From the NCBI GenBank assembly GCA_032622095.1, contig CP136068.1:154465151-154529150 (forward strand): a DNA stretch of 64,000 bases, given 5' to 3'. Below, piece by piece: positions 31,795 through 43,728 of this stretch. Positions within the stretch are counted from its first letter, which is position 1; every line of letters begins with the position of its first letter. Both the position numbers and the translations under genes were made by a program. This stretch comes from Siphonodentalium dalli. Lineage: Eukaryota; Mollusca; Scaphopoda; Gadilida; Siphonodentaliidae. The notes under the pieces were generated by a model that had not been told where the DNA came from, made no database searches, and saw only the letters and a list, made by a program, of their open reading frames with translations.

Positions 31795-31908
31795 CTCTCT
31801 CACGATGAACCCCCTGAAATCCGGCTGCGCAGGCACATGTATATCCGTTAATGACGTCACTGCATGTTCCGCCATTTTGACAGGGAGTCGACGCACACTC
31901 GTCTGTGT
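31795..31908 (-). pseudogene. EGF exon copy 5, Cys6 lost
   Basis: A 114-bp phase 1-1 exon with acceptor (catttttag) and donor (gtaaag). It encodes [30 protein letters not shown] and then QGVHRER, so Cys6 is Arg and the following Glu-Thr is changed. It is probably non-functional as an EGF fold. Confidence 0.86.
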
Positions 31909-32350
31909 CTAAAAATGGATGCCGTAAGTTCCATAAAACCGGAAACTTATATTCGTAATGGATGTTGATTTACTTACATTCCATGGAGTATGAGTGAAAG
32001 TTAGTATCATTTTGCGTGGAACTTCTCGTTTCAAACGTGTTATGTTATACACTAAAATCTTAATACGAAGAATTCTGACATGCATGCAATCCGGAATACA
32101 CTTTATGAGACATGCACTGGACTAAAAAATATAAAACAACGCCACTTTGTTATTGAAAACTTCACAAATAAGTATCGGTGTCACTCTGAATAAATTGAAG
32201 GTATATTTGAAATGGATGAACAATTCATTACAAAACAAAATAGTGTCTTTCATGCGGTGTTTCTTATGCCTAATGCGTTATTTTTACAGAAGAATCAGAG
32301 TACAAAAATAAAAACGGACTCGAATCTCGAATGAATCTTCAACTTGATGG

Positions 32351-32425
32351 CGCACGTATACCCATTAGTGACGTCACTGCATGTGCCGCCATTTTGACAG
32401 GGAGTCGACGCACACTCGTCTGTGT
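32351..32425 (-). pseudogene. EGF exon copy 6, 3' end and donor deleted
   Basis: From the acceptor (ttttgtag) it encodes [24 protein letters not shown] and then passes directly into intron-type sequence ('ccatcaagttgaagattcat'). The last 12-13 codons and the donor are gone. Confidence 0.85.
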
Positions 32426-32718
32426 CTACAAAAATAGAAGCCGTAAGTTCCATACAACCGGGAACTTATTTTCGTAATGGATGTTGATTTGCTTGCATTC
32501 CACGGAGTATGTGTGAAAGTTGGTGTTATTTTGCGTGGAACTTTTAAAGGTGTTCAATTATACACAATCTTGAGAAGTATTTATGACATGCATGAAAACC
32601 GGAATAAATTTTAGTTGAAACCAAATTGGAAACAAATAAAAAAGACAAACCGGTTTAGTAAAATTTGGTCTAGAATCGCGAATGAATCTTAATCTTGAGG
32701 CTGCTTTATGTACTGTAC

Positions 32719-32832
32719 CTGTTTCACAATGTACCCCTTGAAATCCGGCTGCGCATGCACGCGTGTATCCGTCAATGACGTCATTGCATGTGCCGCCATT
32801 TTGACAGGGAGTCGACACACACTCATCTGCAT
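32719..32832 (-). pseudogene. EGF exon copy 7, Cys4 lost
   Basis: A 114-bp phase 1-1 exon encoding [20 protein letters not shown] followed by [17 protein letters not shown]. It has the same Cys4-to-Arg change as copy 2, so the two probably share a duplication ancestor. Splice borders are intact. Confidence 0.87.
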
Positions 32833-33031
32833 CTAAAAATAGACGACGAAAATTTCACATGCTCCAGTTCATGGAATTATAACGGATGAAATCCATTCTC
32901 GACAAAAGAAATTCAAATTGGATACTCTTGTTATTTTGTGTATATGTCATTGGAACAAAATGTGGAAATCCTTTACAATGGACTGAACTGACATGCTATC
33001 GTGTTTTATCACATAATTTGCCCATAAAAGC

Positions 33032-33340
33032 AGTTTCATAATTATCGATAAGAGACACGTTTAATATCAGCGCGTGCGATTACGTCACATCGTTCTTCAA
33101 ATGACTTGCGATCGCTGCGGTTTTTATCGTTGTTTTCGATGGATATTTCGCATTGCTTCGCGTTTATTTGATCATGTGATAAAAAGTATCTCACACTCGT
33201 CCTATTTTATACGTAATTTATCAACCTCGTCCACTAAATTCTATTTGAGCCTCGGTAAACCTCGGCTCAAATAGAATTTAGTGAACTCGGTTGATAAATT
33301 CCGTATAAAATAGAAACTCATGTGAGATCCTCTATATATG
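33032..33340. repeat. Uninterrupted dispersed repeat: empty site of the 5-kb foldback
   Basis: It aligns with 13,650-13,720 joined to 18,771-19,012. The junction is at AAT 33,100-33,102, with no trace of the foldback. It includes the hairpin at 33,215-33,300. Confidence 0.88.
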
Positions 33341-33780
33341 CCACCCCAAAGTGTGCATAATGCGGGTGATCAAAAGATCAGAGCCCGTTTCTGTCACGGT
33401 ATCAAATCTAGACCGGTGGAGTTTCCTCTACCCTTTACAAAGCAGGGACAATGTGTTTATCTCCTGCATTTTATAGGCCCATATATGGGTGTCTCATCTA
33501 AAACACTTATTTCTAAAACAAAAATGGCATAACAGTTATCGCACAACTACGTCACTAATAGTGTCAAATGTGTGCCTCATTTAAAATGAGTATTTCGCAA
33601 ATGTAATGCAAGTTATCGCACAAATGCGTCATTGATAATGACAATAGTGAGTGCCTCATTTAAAATGCTTATCTAAACATGGCAAACGTGTTATCGCACT
33701 AATAGGGTCAAGTGAGTGCCCTATTTAAAATGCCTATTTCTCAAATGTCATGCAATTTTTTTCAGAGCGGGTTAATTTAA
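33341..33780. repeat. Intronic dispersed block, copy 3
   Basis: It contains 'gtgcataatgcgggtgatca', 'tttacaaagcagggacaatg' and three variants of 'cctcatttaaaatg' plus 'aatgcaagttatcgcacaa', i.e. a short internal tandem repeat of about 70-75 bp. Confidence 0.7.
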
Positions 33781-33805
33781 ATTGAGGATAATGTAGGTAC
33801 TTTAC

Positions 33806-33919
33806 CTGTTTCACAATGTACCCCTTGAAAGCCGGCTGCGCAGGCACACGTATATCCGTTAATGACGTCACTGCACGTGACGCCATTTTGACATGGAGTC
33901 GATGCACACTCGTCTATGT
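33806..33919 (-). CDS. Calcium-binding EGF exon copy 8, intact cysteines
   Basis: A 114-bp phase 1-1 exon with acceptor (atttgtgtag) and donor (gtaaag). It encodes [20 protein letters not shown] followed by [17 protein letters not shown]. All six cysteines and the DxDE calcium ligands remain. The usual second Gly of NGGTC is Val. Confidence 0.9.
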
Positions 33920-34406
33920 CTACACAAATAGAATCAGTATGTTCCATAAAACCGGGAACTTATTTTCGTAATGGATGTTGATTTACTTGCATTCCATGGA
34001 GTATGTGTGAAAGTTTGTATCATTTTTGCGTGGAACTTCTCGTTTCAAAGGTTTTATATTATACACTAAAATATTAACAGGAATTAATGCTTGAAACCCG
34101 GAATACATTTCAATTGAAACCAGATTGGAAACAAAATGCGACATGCACTGGACTTAAAAATACAAAACAACGCCACTTTGTTATTGAAAACTTCACAAAT
34201 AATTATTGGTGTCCCTCTGAAGAAATTGAAACTATATATGAAGTGGATAAACAATTCGATATAACACAAAGCAATGTCTTTCATGTGGAGTTTCTTATGC
34301 CAAATGTGTTATTTTGTTTACAGAATAATCTGAATTAAACAGTCGTAGAATATGGTCTAGAATCGTGAATGAATCTTAAATTTGAGGTTTTGTGTGTGTG
34401 CTGTAC

Positions 34407-34514
34407 CTGTTTCACAATGTACCCATTGATAGCCGGCTGTGCAGGCACACGTATATCCGTTAATGACGTCATTGCCGCCATTTTGACAGGGAGTCGACAC
34501 ACACTCATCTGTGT
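34407..34514 (-). pseudogene. EGF exon copy 9, Cys3 deleted
   Basis: The exon is 108 bp rather than 114. A 6-bp in-frame deletion removes Thr-Cys from NGGTC, so Cys3 is missing while the frame and both splice sites (ttttttcag; gtacag) stay intact. The transcript would remain translatable with a defective module. Confidence 0.86.
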
Positions 34515-34519
34515 CTGAA

Positions 34520-35215
34520 AAAAGAAGACGAAAAGCTCAAATTCATGGAATTATAACGGATGACATCCATTCTCGACAAAAGAAATTAAAATACGATACT
34601 GTTGTTTTTGGATATATTTCATTGGAACAATATGTGGAAAATCCATAATATTATATTATATGTTTAAAATCCACTATATTATATTGTATGTTTAAAATCC
34701 ATTTTATTATACTGACAAGTTACCATGTTATATGCCACCACAAAGTATGCATAATGCGGGGGTTCAAAAGATCATTGCAGTTTCGGACATGGTATCTACT
34801 CTAGATCGAGGGAGTTCTCCTCTACCCATTACAAAGCAAGGGAAATTTGTTTATCTCCTGCACCTTATAGGGGCATATCTGGGCGCCTAATTTAAAATGT
34901 GTTTTTTAATAGAAACATGACATAAAAGTTATCGCACAACTGTGTGATTAATAATGTGTAGTGGTGCCTCATTTAAAATGCTTATTTCTCAAAAGTAATG
35001 CAAGTTATCGTACAACTACATCATTCTTACTGCCAAGACATTGGTGGGTGCGTCATTTAAAACGCCTATTTCTAAAAAAAAATGGCATGGATGTTATCGC
35101 AAAACTACATCACTAATAGTACCAAGTGGGCGCCTCATTTAAATGCATATTTCTCAAACGTCATGCACGTTATCACACAACTACGTAATTAATTCAGTAG
35201 GACACATCCCGTCTT
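34520..35215. repeat. Intronic dispersed block, copy 4
   Basis: The same ordered motifs occur as at 27,935 and 33,341 ('tatgcataatgcgggggttc', 'acccattacaaagcaaggg', repeated 'catttaaaatgc' and 'gttatcgcacaact' segments). A short 'aaaatccactatattatatt' direct repeat lies near 34,640-34,700. Confidence 0.7.
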
Positions 35216-35229
35216 TAAAACGACTACCC

Positions 35230-35910
35230 GCTGCCCCAAACAGTAGATAATAAAGAGCGTCCATGTTTATTCCCCCAAAAGAGTAGATAATAAAGAGCGT
35301 CCATGTTTCGCCCCCAAAGCAGTAGATACTAAACAGCGTCCATGTTTCGCCCCACAAACAGTAGTTAATAAAGAGCGTCCATGTTACCCCCCCCCCCCAA
35401 GCAGTAGTTAATAAAGAGCGTCCATGTTTCGCCCCAAACAGTAGATAATAAAGAGCTTCCATGTTTGTCCCACAAAGCAGTAGATAATAAAGAGCGTCCT
35501 TGTTTCGCCCCACAAAGCAGTAGATAATAAAGAGCGTCCATGTTTCGCACCACAAATCCGTAGATAATAAAGAGCGTCCATGTTTCGCCCACAATCAGTA
35601 GTTAATAAAGAGCGTCCATGTTTACCCCCCCCAAGCAGTAGTTAATAAAGAGCGTCCATGTTTCGCCCTCAAAGCAGTAGATAATAAAGAGCGTCCATGT
35701 TTCGCCCCCAAACAGTAGATACTAAAGAGCGTCCAGGTTTATTCCCCCCAAACAGTAGATACTAAAGAGCGTCCATGTTTCGCCCCAAAGCAGTAGATAA
35801 TAAAGAGCGTCCATGTTTCGTCCCACAAACAGTAGATAACAAAGAGCGTCCATGTTTCGCCCCCCCCCCAAACAGTAGATACTAAAGAGCGTCCATGTTT
35901 GCCCCCAAAT
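35230..35910. repeat. AATAAAGAGCG minisatellite, array 3 (~17 units)
   Basis: The largest array of the family: units of about 38-46 bp with 'cagtagataataaagagcgt' and 'ccatgtttcgcccc', with variable C runs. Each unit carries an AATAAA on the plus strand. The array lies between EGF copies 9 and 10. Confidence 0.92.
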
Positions 35911-36022
35911 TGTAAAACAGCTTTGTAAACTCTAAATTAATTGATGCCAACCCGGACCATGGGTCTTTAAACGTTTTTTTCGGAGTGTGTTAATTAACTC
36001 GATGCTATTGTGGCCAATTTAC

Positions 36023-36136
36023 CTGTTTCGCAATGTAACCCTTGAAAGCCGGCTGCGCATGCGCACGTATATCCGTTAAAGACGTCACTGCATAAGCCGC
36101 CATTTTGACATGGAGTCGAAGCACACTCGTATATGT
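36023..36136 (-). CDS. Calcium-binding EGF exon copy 10, intact cysteines
   Basis: A 114-bp phase 1-1 exon encoding [20 protein letters not shown] followed by [17 protein letters not shown]. All six cysteines are kept, but the aspartate before Glu in the calcium motif is Tyr. It is the most upstream EGF exon visible. No signal-peptide exon was found above it to 38.6 kb, so more exons may lie outside. Confidence 0.88.
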
Positions 36137-36460
36137 CTATAAATAGAAGACGATATTTTCATAAGCTCAAAGTTATTTAAGAAATGGATGCATATTGATT
36201 TAATTGCATTCTAGGGATTACGGGCGGATGACGGTGAGACACTTTGCGTGGAACGCGTTTCCAAGCATCTCACACTGAAAAATGTCGCAACAAAGTTGCA
36301 TCCACAAATTCCGTAGAATGGAACAAAATTAACAAATATTCCTTATATATTTACACTCAACTACCATTATAAAGGAGCATTTACAGCCCATGTTCAATGA
36401 TATTCATACGGATACAACGGACATGTCTTGCCGTTACAAAGAAAGTTTTGCTCGTGTATA

Positions 36461-36650
36461 CCCTGGATTCACATGTGTATAATACACAGGCTTCGTATAA
36501 CTCGCCGTGTTTATACTCCCTGGATTCACATGTGTAAAATACACAGGCTTCGTACAACTCGCCGTGTTTATACTCCCTGGATTCACATGTCAAGCTTCGT
36601 ACAACTCGCCGTGTTTATACCCCCTGGATCCACATGAGTATAATACACAA
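36461..36650. repeat. 57-bp minisatellite, ~3.5 units
   Basis: Units begin CCCTGGATTCACATG at 36,461, 36,518, 36,575 and (with a 10-bp loss in the preceding unit) 36,622, and contain 'cttcgtacaactcgccgtgt'. Overlapping open frames read the repeat. Confidence 0.92.
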
Positions 36651-36659
36651 GCGGCATGC

Positions 36660-38110
36660 ATCAACCGTTGGTCGTCAAGTTGCATGTTTATACAAAACAA
36701 AATAAAAAATCTTAATGGCTATCCCTATCGACCCCAGTTTGAACCTCCTGCTAAACAAATTTTGTTTTTAAATATAAGGAGGGTTGATTTCTGAATCACA
36801 AAGCATTGTCTTTATTAAAGTCTGTTCAAAGACAATCCAAATTTACCTTAGCTCTTTCCTACACGAGAAAACAAAGGAAATTGTCAAAATAAAAAAACAA
36901 TAGATAAAATAAATAAAATGCTAAGCATATAACTACCAACTCTAATTTGTTTTAACCATAACAAGATATTTAACTTTCCTTTTATCAATGCTTCTAGTGA
37001 AGACATGATGGCATATTATCAAGTTTGATGCCATGCGACCATTGTGTTGATCATGCATCATATGGGGCAGTGTGATGCGTTGACTTTGCAGTTGAGTGAT
37101 ATTTTTGAACAACCGATCGAGCGCTGTGTGGTGAAAATTAGTTATACCAAAATGGTCTATGCTATTTTGTGTATATCTCCTATTTTGTAAACTTTAAATA
37201 TTTACACGCTGATGTGGGTATAGATCTCAAAGGCAACTCGGGGGTTAAACGTTTATACATATAGTAGGACCACGTCGTAATTCGCCTCTGCCGATCTATG
37301 CCGAAAGTGCGCGACTTCAACAAACTATAAGGACTGACTTTCCTGTACCGCACACATAATTCTAAAACTGTCAACATGTTTCGTTTAATTGGGAGATGTC
37401 TCCCTTTGTTTATCAACAATCAAATCCATATCAATAACTTAAATATTCATTAATTTACCATGGTTGAATTTGAAGTGACATCAACCTTGTTTCCGATAAA
37501 AAAAATAGTTCCTGTGTTACATCATTACATGTCCCTTCGATGATTCATTTGAAATGTAAGTTGGTGTCGTGCCAATTACATATGTAAATACTATATATAG
37601 CTGCTATTTGAAATGGGGAAGTGAAAATCTGACTGATAAAATTGATCAGCTGACTGATGGCCCAGGCCAAAGCGATTCACCCTATAGCGTCGGTGGCTTT
37701 CGAAAGGATGTATAACTGTATACTCGGTTTTGGCGGGAAAAACAGATTATCCGTTTAAAATTACACAATATATTTAGAGTGTGTACCCCTTAGTCACCTG
37801 GACAATACTTTTCCCTCATTATTGAAATATTATTACCAAAATATCGTATAATCTAAAATTGGCTGGGTGACTGAAATTTTTGTTTTCCAAAATAACGTGC
37901 ATATTTTAATTGCTTGGTGAAACATCCTTGGGGTCAGAGTACTCAGAGTATTGGATATCGAACACACAACAAAGGAATTATACGGAACGCCCTTTTCTGT
38001 TTCATGCCGGACACATGGCTGTTGTTTATTTGGGTCACAAATACCGTGTTCAATGTTGTATTTAGTATGGATACTATATGGAGCCCCGCAGGTGACATGC
38101 GGAGAAACAA
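36660..38110. other. No gene recognised
   Basis: AT-rich sequence with a few short open frames (for example minus 37,180-37,419) that lack domains or convincing splice sites. It could be intron or intergenic. Confidence 0.4.
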
Positions 38111-38114
38111 AATA

Positions 38115-38295
38115 TTGCAATTCGTGGCCACGGACTCAGTTCGTGGGAACGGACTCAGTTCGTGCGCACGAATTGCAATTCGTGGCCACGGACTCAGTTC
38201 GTGGAAACGAACTCGGTACGGGCGCACGATTTCCAATTCGTGGCCACGGACTCAGTTCGTGGGAGCGGACTCAGTTCGTCCGCACGAATTGATAT
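38115..38295. repeat. 60-bp minisatellite, three units
   Basis: Units begin 'aattcgtggccacggactca' near 38,119, 38,179 and 38,237, and contain 'gttcgtgg' modules and 'gcgcacgaattg'. The repeat is GC-rich relative to its surroundings and nearly open in all plus frames. Confidence 0.9.
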
Positions 38296-38531
38296 TCGAG
38301 TCAGTTATTGGAGTGATCATGTCCTGACTGTTTTATTGAATAAATAGTTCACCGTTATCGGTGTAATGTCTGAATTCTGGCGGGACCAAACATCCCGATA
38401 GCATAATATAATAAACATGAAGTGAAATTTACCTTCGTCTCGCCAATCAGGAGCAACGTTTGGGGCGATTCGAAAATTTTGAATACCTTACTCGTATTTA
38501 AATTTGCGCAATACTATTTTTCGCGCACCCA

Positions 38532-38820
38532 TTGGTGCGCGAATTTAAAACTGCGACAGATAACACACTCAAAACAATCTCCAGCAGTCCGCCTGCGTCA
38601 GTTTTCGTATCAAGGTTGGCGCCTGATACACCAAAGAGCAGTGTAGCAAGTTTCGTCAATGACACCTTTAATACAAACGTCTTAAGATGTGAGAAATTAC
38701 AAACACGATTTGACACCTATTCGTTTTTTTAAATTGAAGTGGCAGATCGAGACATAATGAACAGTCTATTGGATGCCGCAAAATGGCCAAAACAACACTT
38801 TGGTAAGAATTTTTTTGGAC
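38532..38820 (+). pseudogene. RRM-like ORF1 fragment of a non-LTR retroelement (copy B)
   Basis: The frame (no ATG; starts within 'gtgcgcgaattt') reads TISSSPPASVFVSRLAPDTP, SSVASFVNDTFNTN and CEKLQTRFDTYSFF, then meets TAA where copy A has AAA (Lys). VFVSRLAPDT followed by the CEKL.T.F.TY pattern matches the RRM-like domain of LINE ORF1 proteins as recognised from memory. A GC-rich palindrome (cgcgcacccattggtgcgcg) is at 38,522-38,541. Confidence 0.45.
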
Positions 38821-38849
38821 AACAGAGGACGACGCCCCAGGAGCAGGGA

Positions 38850-41800
38850 TGTGGCTAGAGGGTCTCCGTTGGGGGGGGGGGGGTGTCCACCTTGGGAAAT
38901 TCCAACTGCACCCCCCCCCTTGAGTCGGAATCAAACCACACAACTTTTTGCATAATTCCATTTGCACCCCCCCTTCCTTGAATCAGAATCACAGACCAAA
39001 CACAAGTTTTGCATAATTCCATTTGCACCCCCTTGCACTTCAGTCCTCAGGCCTAATATCCTATGTATTCATAAACTATGTTGTTCTATATGCCCGGTAT
39101 AAGAAAATTCAGATACTTTAACCTGAGAATTGCATAAATCCTAACATCTAGTAGTCTACTCCAGACAAATGCACACGGCTACGTGTAAGACAGGACATTG
39201 TGTCCGTCCATGTTTGTTCAGCCAGGTGTGAGAAAATTTGGAAAACTATAAAAGAAAATCGCAAATCCTAGCATCTAGACTGGCCTCAACTGAAGCTTCC
39301 CTAGTGTTGGAAATTTCAAACCCCATACTCCCTCTTAGGTTGGAAAATTCTCCAACTGATGACCATTTCAGTCCACAAGTTTGACCGAATGTACTATACT
39401 ATTGTTTTGTTAAACTAATTAGCAGTTTTGTATTGGTCACGGGGGAGGGACAGTGACACACCGGGCCGACCATGGTTCGGCCCGGTGTTCGAAAATTTTG
39501 AAATCTGAACAAGAAAATCGCAAAATCCTAGCATCTAGACTAGCCTCAAGTCTTCTTAGAGTTGGAAATTTCAAATCTGACACCCCCCACTTCGGTTGGA
39601 AAATTTCCAAATGATGACAATTCCAATGACAATGTTGACCAAATGTATGACAATATTGTTTTCTTAAATTTAGTAGCAGTTTTGACTAGCCACGGGGGAG
39701 GACCAGGACACAAGCTTTCCAAGTGTCGGAAATTTCCAACCTGTCACCCCACTAAGGTTGGAAAATTTCCAACTGATGACCATTTCAGTCCAAAAGTTTG
39801 ACAAAAAATAGGAAAATATGCAAATATTGGTCCAAAAACAATTAATTCCCCCCAATAAATTGTTTGAAAATCAAACGACAAGAACATTTTCAACCCATTG
39901 TTGGTGTGAAATGAAATTTCCAACTGTTGAAAATTTTGACCAAAGTTGGGGGGGGGGGGGTGAGACCCCCTCTTCCTGCTGGATCGGTAAAAAGCGACAC
40001 TAGCCAGTCAATATAGGTGATCGTGAATATGTGGCAGTGAGGCTCAAGTTGCCTCTACTCCTATCGTTAAGGCTACATACACATACAGCCAATACGTTCA
40101 CAACTTAAAGTCTGAAAGTAACGGCATGACATGTGCAGACTAAAACCGGACCATTGTCATGTGCACATAAATTATAAGTACTTGTAATAGCGTGTGTACC
40201 CCTCCCTTCTCACATCCCTGAATCGAACGGCAATTTGATGGAAACAATTTGATGGCGACAAAATGTTTTACCAAATGTTTGGTCGGTATCCGTGGTGCAT
40301 GTCATATATATATATATATATACCAGCCAGATAAACATGTATCACTTAACATGGCCTATGAAGAAACCCACTTGTATGACATGTTATAATCGATATATAC
40401 AATCAAATACATACAACTGAGCAGTATTTGTTACGTGCTTCATTTTTTACGTATGCATATCAATTGTATACTAGCAGTTATTATGTATATATGCAACATT
40501 ATGATGTTGGGTTTTATGTTTGAACATATAGGCCGGATTCATCATCTCCAGTTTAAACATCCGAGTTTAAACCTGGTTTAGACCTACATTGGTGGTCAAA
40601 GGGCGCATCTTGTCGTTCAGTTGTCATTTAATTGATAACTCTATTCGGTGGTATGAACATGCAGTCAAACTACCTTGTTACCAATCGGAACAATGTGCAG
40701 GCCGATAAAACGCTTATTGACACGCCATTAATTATCGCGAGCGATATGTATTCATTGAGAAACAAGTATCGCTCATGGACCACTAATCCATTCTTATTAT
40801 GCGTTTAAACAAATCTGACAAAGGGCATGTCTCTCGACGCGAGTTTCACCACTTTGTTTGTGGTTTTCCGCAAGATGCTTTACCCGAAAAGACAACAGTT
40901 GGTGTGTTTACATGTATGTTTATATAGACATATTATAATATCTGTCTATCTATCCGTCCGTCCGTTCGCAACTTTTCGTCCTAACCCCAGAACCGCTGTT
41001 GTGGGTTAAGTAACTAGGTAGAACAAGTTGTAACGAACACATTTGTTTTTTGTTTCTTGTCTATTGTTTGTGATTGAACGATCGACTAATTTAATGTACA
41101 GCATAAGAAACTCATCTGACATCCAAGTATTAAGAATAAAGTTATTCACCACCCCGCCAACCCACCAACCAATACATCATTTCAGATCGCAGATTTGTAT
41201 TCGCAATTCGACTTCCAGTTCTATGTAATGATTGTTTATGAACGAAGGATCGTCTAATCAAATACAAAAAGTAAGAAACTTATCTACGTCCGAATTTAAA
41301 GACTAATGTTATTCGCCACCCCAAGTTTGAAGAATAAACTTATTCGCCACCCCCACCCAATTCAGATCGAAGATTTTTGTTCGCAATTCCAGTTCTAAAA
41401 ATGATTGTTTTTGATTGAAGGATTATCTAATATTATGCACAAAATAACAAACTCATATGACATCCAAGTATTGAGAATAAAGTTATTCGATACCCCCCCC
41501 CCCCCCCTCCCAGCCCACACCCAACCATCTTACAGAATTTCTTATCGCAGATTTTGTTCGTAATTCCACTTCCAGTTCTATAAAATGATTGTTTATGATT
41601 GAAGGCGTCTAATCTAATGCACAAATAGTGGGGCGGATAGATGACAAAATCGTGCATTTTATGGTAAAAGCACCAAACTTGACACGCATGTACTACATAT
41701 AAAAATAAGACATTTTGGACAGCACACTACTTGTATTTGGTGGTTTGATTGTGTTATTCAATTGTTATCTATACTCCAAGGAATGTACTATTTTAACCTA

Positions 41801-43720
41801 CATGCATGGACCATAGTCATATTTGTTGTTGGTCTTCTCATTGGCTGTTTTCATTTCATAGTCAGTGATGGTGATATGTGAAACTCAATGTTGCTCATTT
41901 CTCACGATCCAGAACAAATCATTTAGTGAAAATGTATTGCTGTCCCGATTTAAGCAAAACATGCGTCTATGTCTTAGTGCACTTTATTGTATCAAATAAT
42001 TAATATTATGTCATGCCATGTCCCATCCAATTATTTCAATCCGTGTGTGTAGGTTTATACATTGAAAATGGATTTTGAAGATTTAAAATCGGATGGTGGT
42101 CATGTCATTTTCATGTATGGATTTTGTCTTGGAGTGATCAACAGGAAGTTATCGACAAATATAACTGCACTGTGGTTCCCCGTCTGCATTTAAATCGTCA
42201 ACACACCTCTGTAACTGGCTGAGCCGGTTTTCATTGTTTTCAAAAATAAAAACATGTTCGATACTAAGTCCCCGGAAGACTGCTAATTTCTGAAGTTGTC
42301 ATATATTACAATCCTACCCCAACAGCGTGAATAACCGTGACAATTGTGTCCTCAAGAACAAAAACACATTGGAGGGCAGCCTTCTATTTTGTATTGGTTA
42401 TGGCACAGTATGGTGTGGACGGCTGTTTCCTAAGTGTTGCAAGTGACACGTTAACGGCTACTCTTTGGCGGTGATCAGTGATAATGCCATACTGATCACG
42501 AAGTACGTAGCGCTGCTGGTGAGGCATCCTCGCGAGTGAGAGTTTAATCTGATCAACAGACCACCAACAGTGCCTTTGCCGATAGTCCACAGTTATTAGT
42601 GTGGGGGCAAGTGCATATATTGTATACTTTTTAGTAGAAGCAAGCCACTATGATTTTCATAACCTATCCAGTTTGGAGGGATTTTAAAGACTCTATTCCA
42701 ATGTTTTATCCAACCGGAAGTAGAACAGGATGAGGGGGTACCGATATGGTGAAAACGGCATGTAAATCACCCTCACTCAACCTTCAAAACGAAAATCGCT
42801 AAACAACCCATAATTTTAACTATGACCTTCTTGAGCACATCTGCTGTTTCGACTGAACCAGTATACAATACAGGTCAGTGGATCGGATGATTTGGGAACA
42901 TATGGCGGCTATTTGGGGTAGATTTGGTCAACAACATGCACAACAATCCTCGAACATATCCTGATTTTTTGTTATGACGGCAGCCATCTTGGATTTGGAG
43001 GTCACGTGACATTAAAAATTGGAATAGAGTCCAATTATTTAGCACAACCCATCCTGATGTTGAAATACACATGCCATGCTGCTGCTAAAAAGGTATACAA
43101 GGAACAGTTGCCCCCACTCTAGTGAAATCTATTTCATTCCTTGTATTGTCTTTAAGGTGTTTGATGAATGTTAATTAACCATAGAGTTAGAGATAGAACA
43201 AAATTTATTAAGGTTAACGAACCATACAGCTCTAGCGGCAAAATGAACAATGACCGTTTTCAACTACATCGGGTCTTGTGTACACTGTTATAAATCTATA
43301 TTTTATCTGAGCAACCATAGAGGTCACATGACATTAAACCACATTAAATCACACCAACATCATAGTGAAATATATTTCATTCCTTGTATTGTCTTTAAGG
43401 TGTTTGATGAATGTCAATTAACCATAGTGTTAGAGATAGAACAAAATTGATGAAGGTTAACTAGCCATACAGCTCTAACGGCAAAATGAACACTGACCGT
43501 TTTCAACTATATCGGGTCTTGCGTACAATGTTATAAATCTATATTTTATCTGAGTTAAACAACCCACATCGTTAACTCCAACCTTCCTGAGCACATCTGT
43601 TTCGACTGAACCAGTAAACAATAAAGGCAAGTGAATCGGATGATTTGGGGACATATGGCGGCTATTTGGGGTAGATTTGGTCAAAAATATGCACAAAAAT
43701 CCTCGAAATTATCCTGAGTT
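38850..43720. repeat. Copy-B tandem repeats matching 200-5,046
   Basis: The same arrays occur as in copy A: C-rich repeats, 'gttggaaa' units (39,230-39,960), ~170-bp units (41,060-41,638) and the interleaved duplications (42,833-43,724). Homopolymer C and G runs differ in length. No additional gene is seen. Confidence 0.8.
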
Positions 43721-43728
43721 TTGCTTAA

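Noticed and set aside
36381-36794. Frames with repeated CESREYKHGELYEA-type and PGFTC-type peptides
   Set aside because: They are translations of the 57-bp minisatellite.
37914-38327. 137-codon plus-strand frame
   Set aside because: Its second half is the 60-bp minisatellite and the first half has no recognisable feature.
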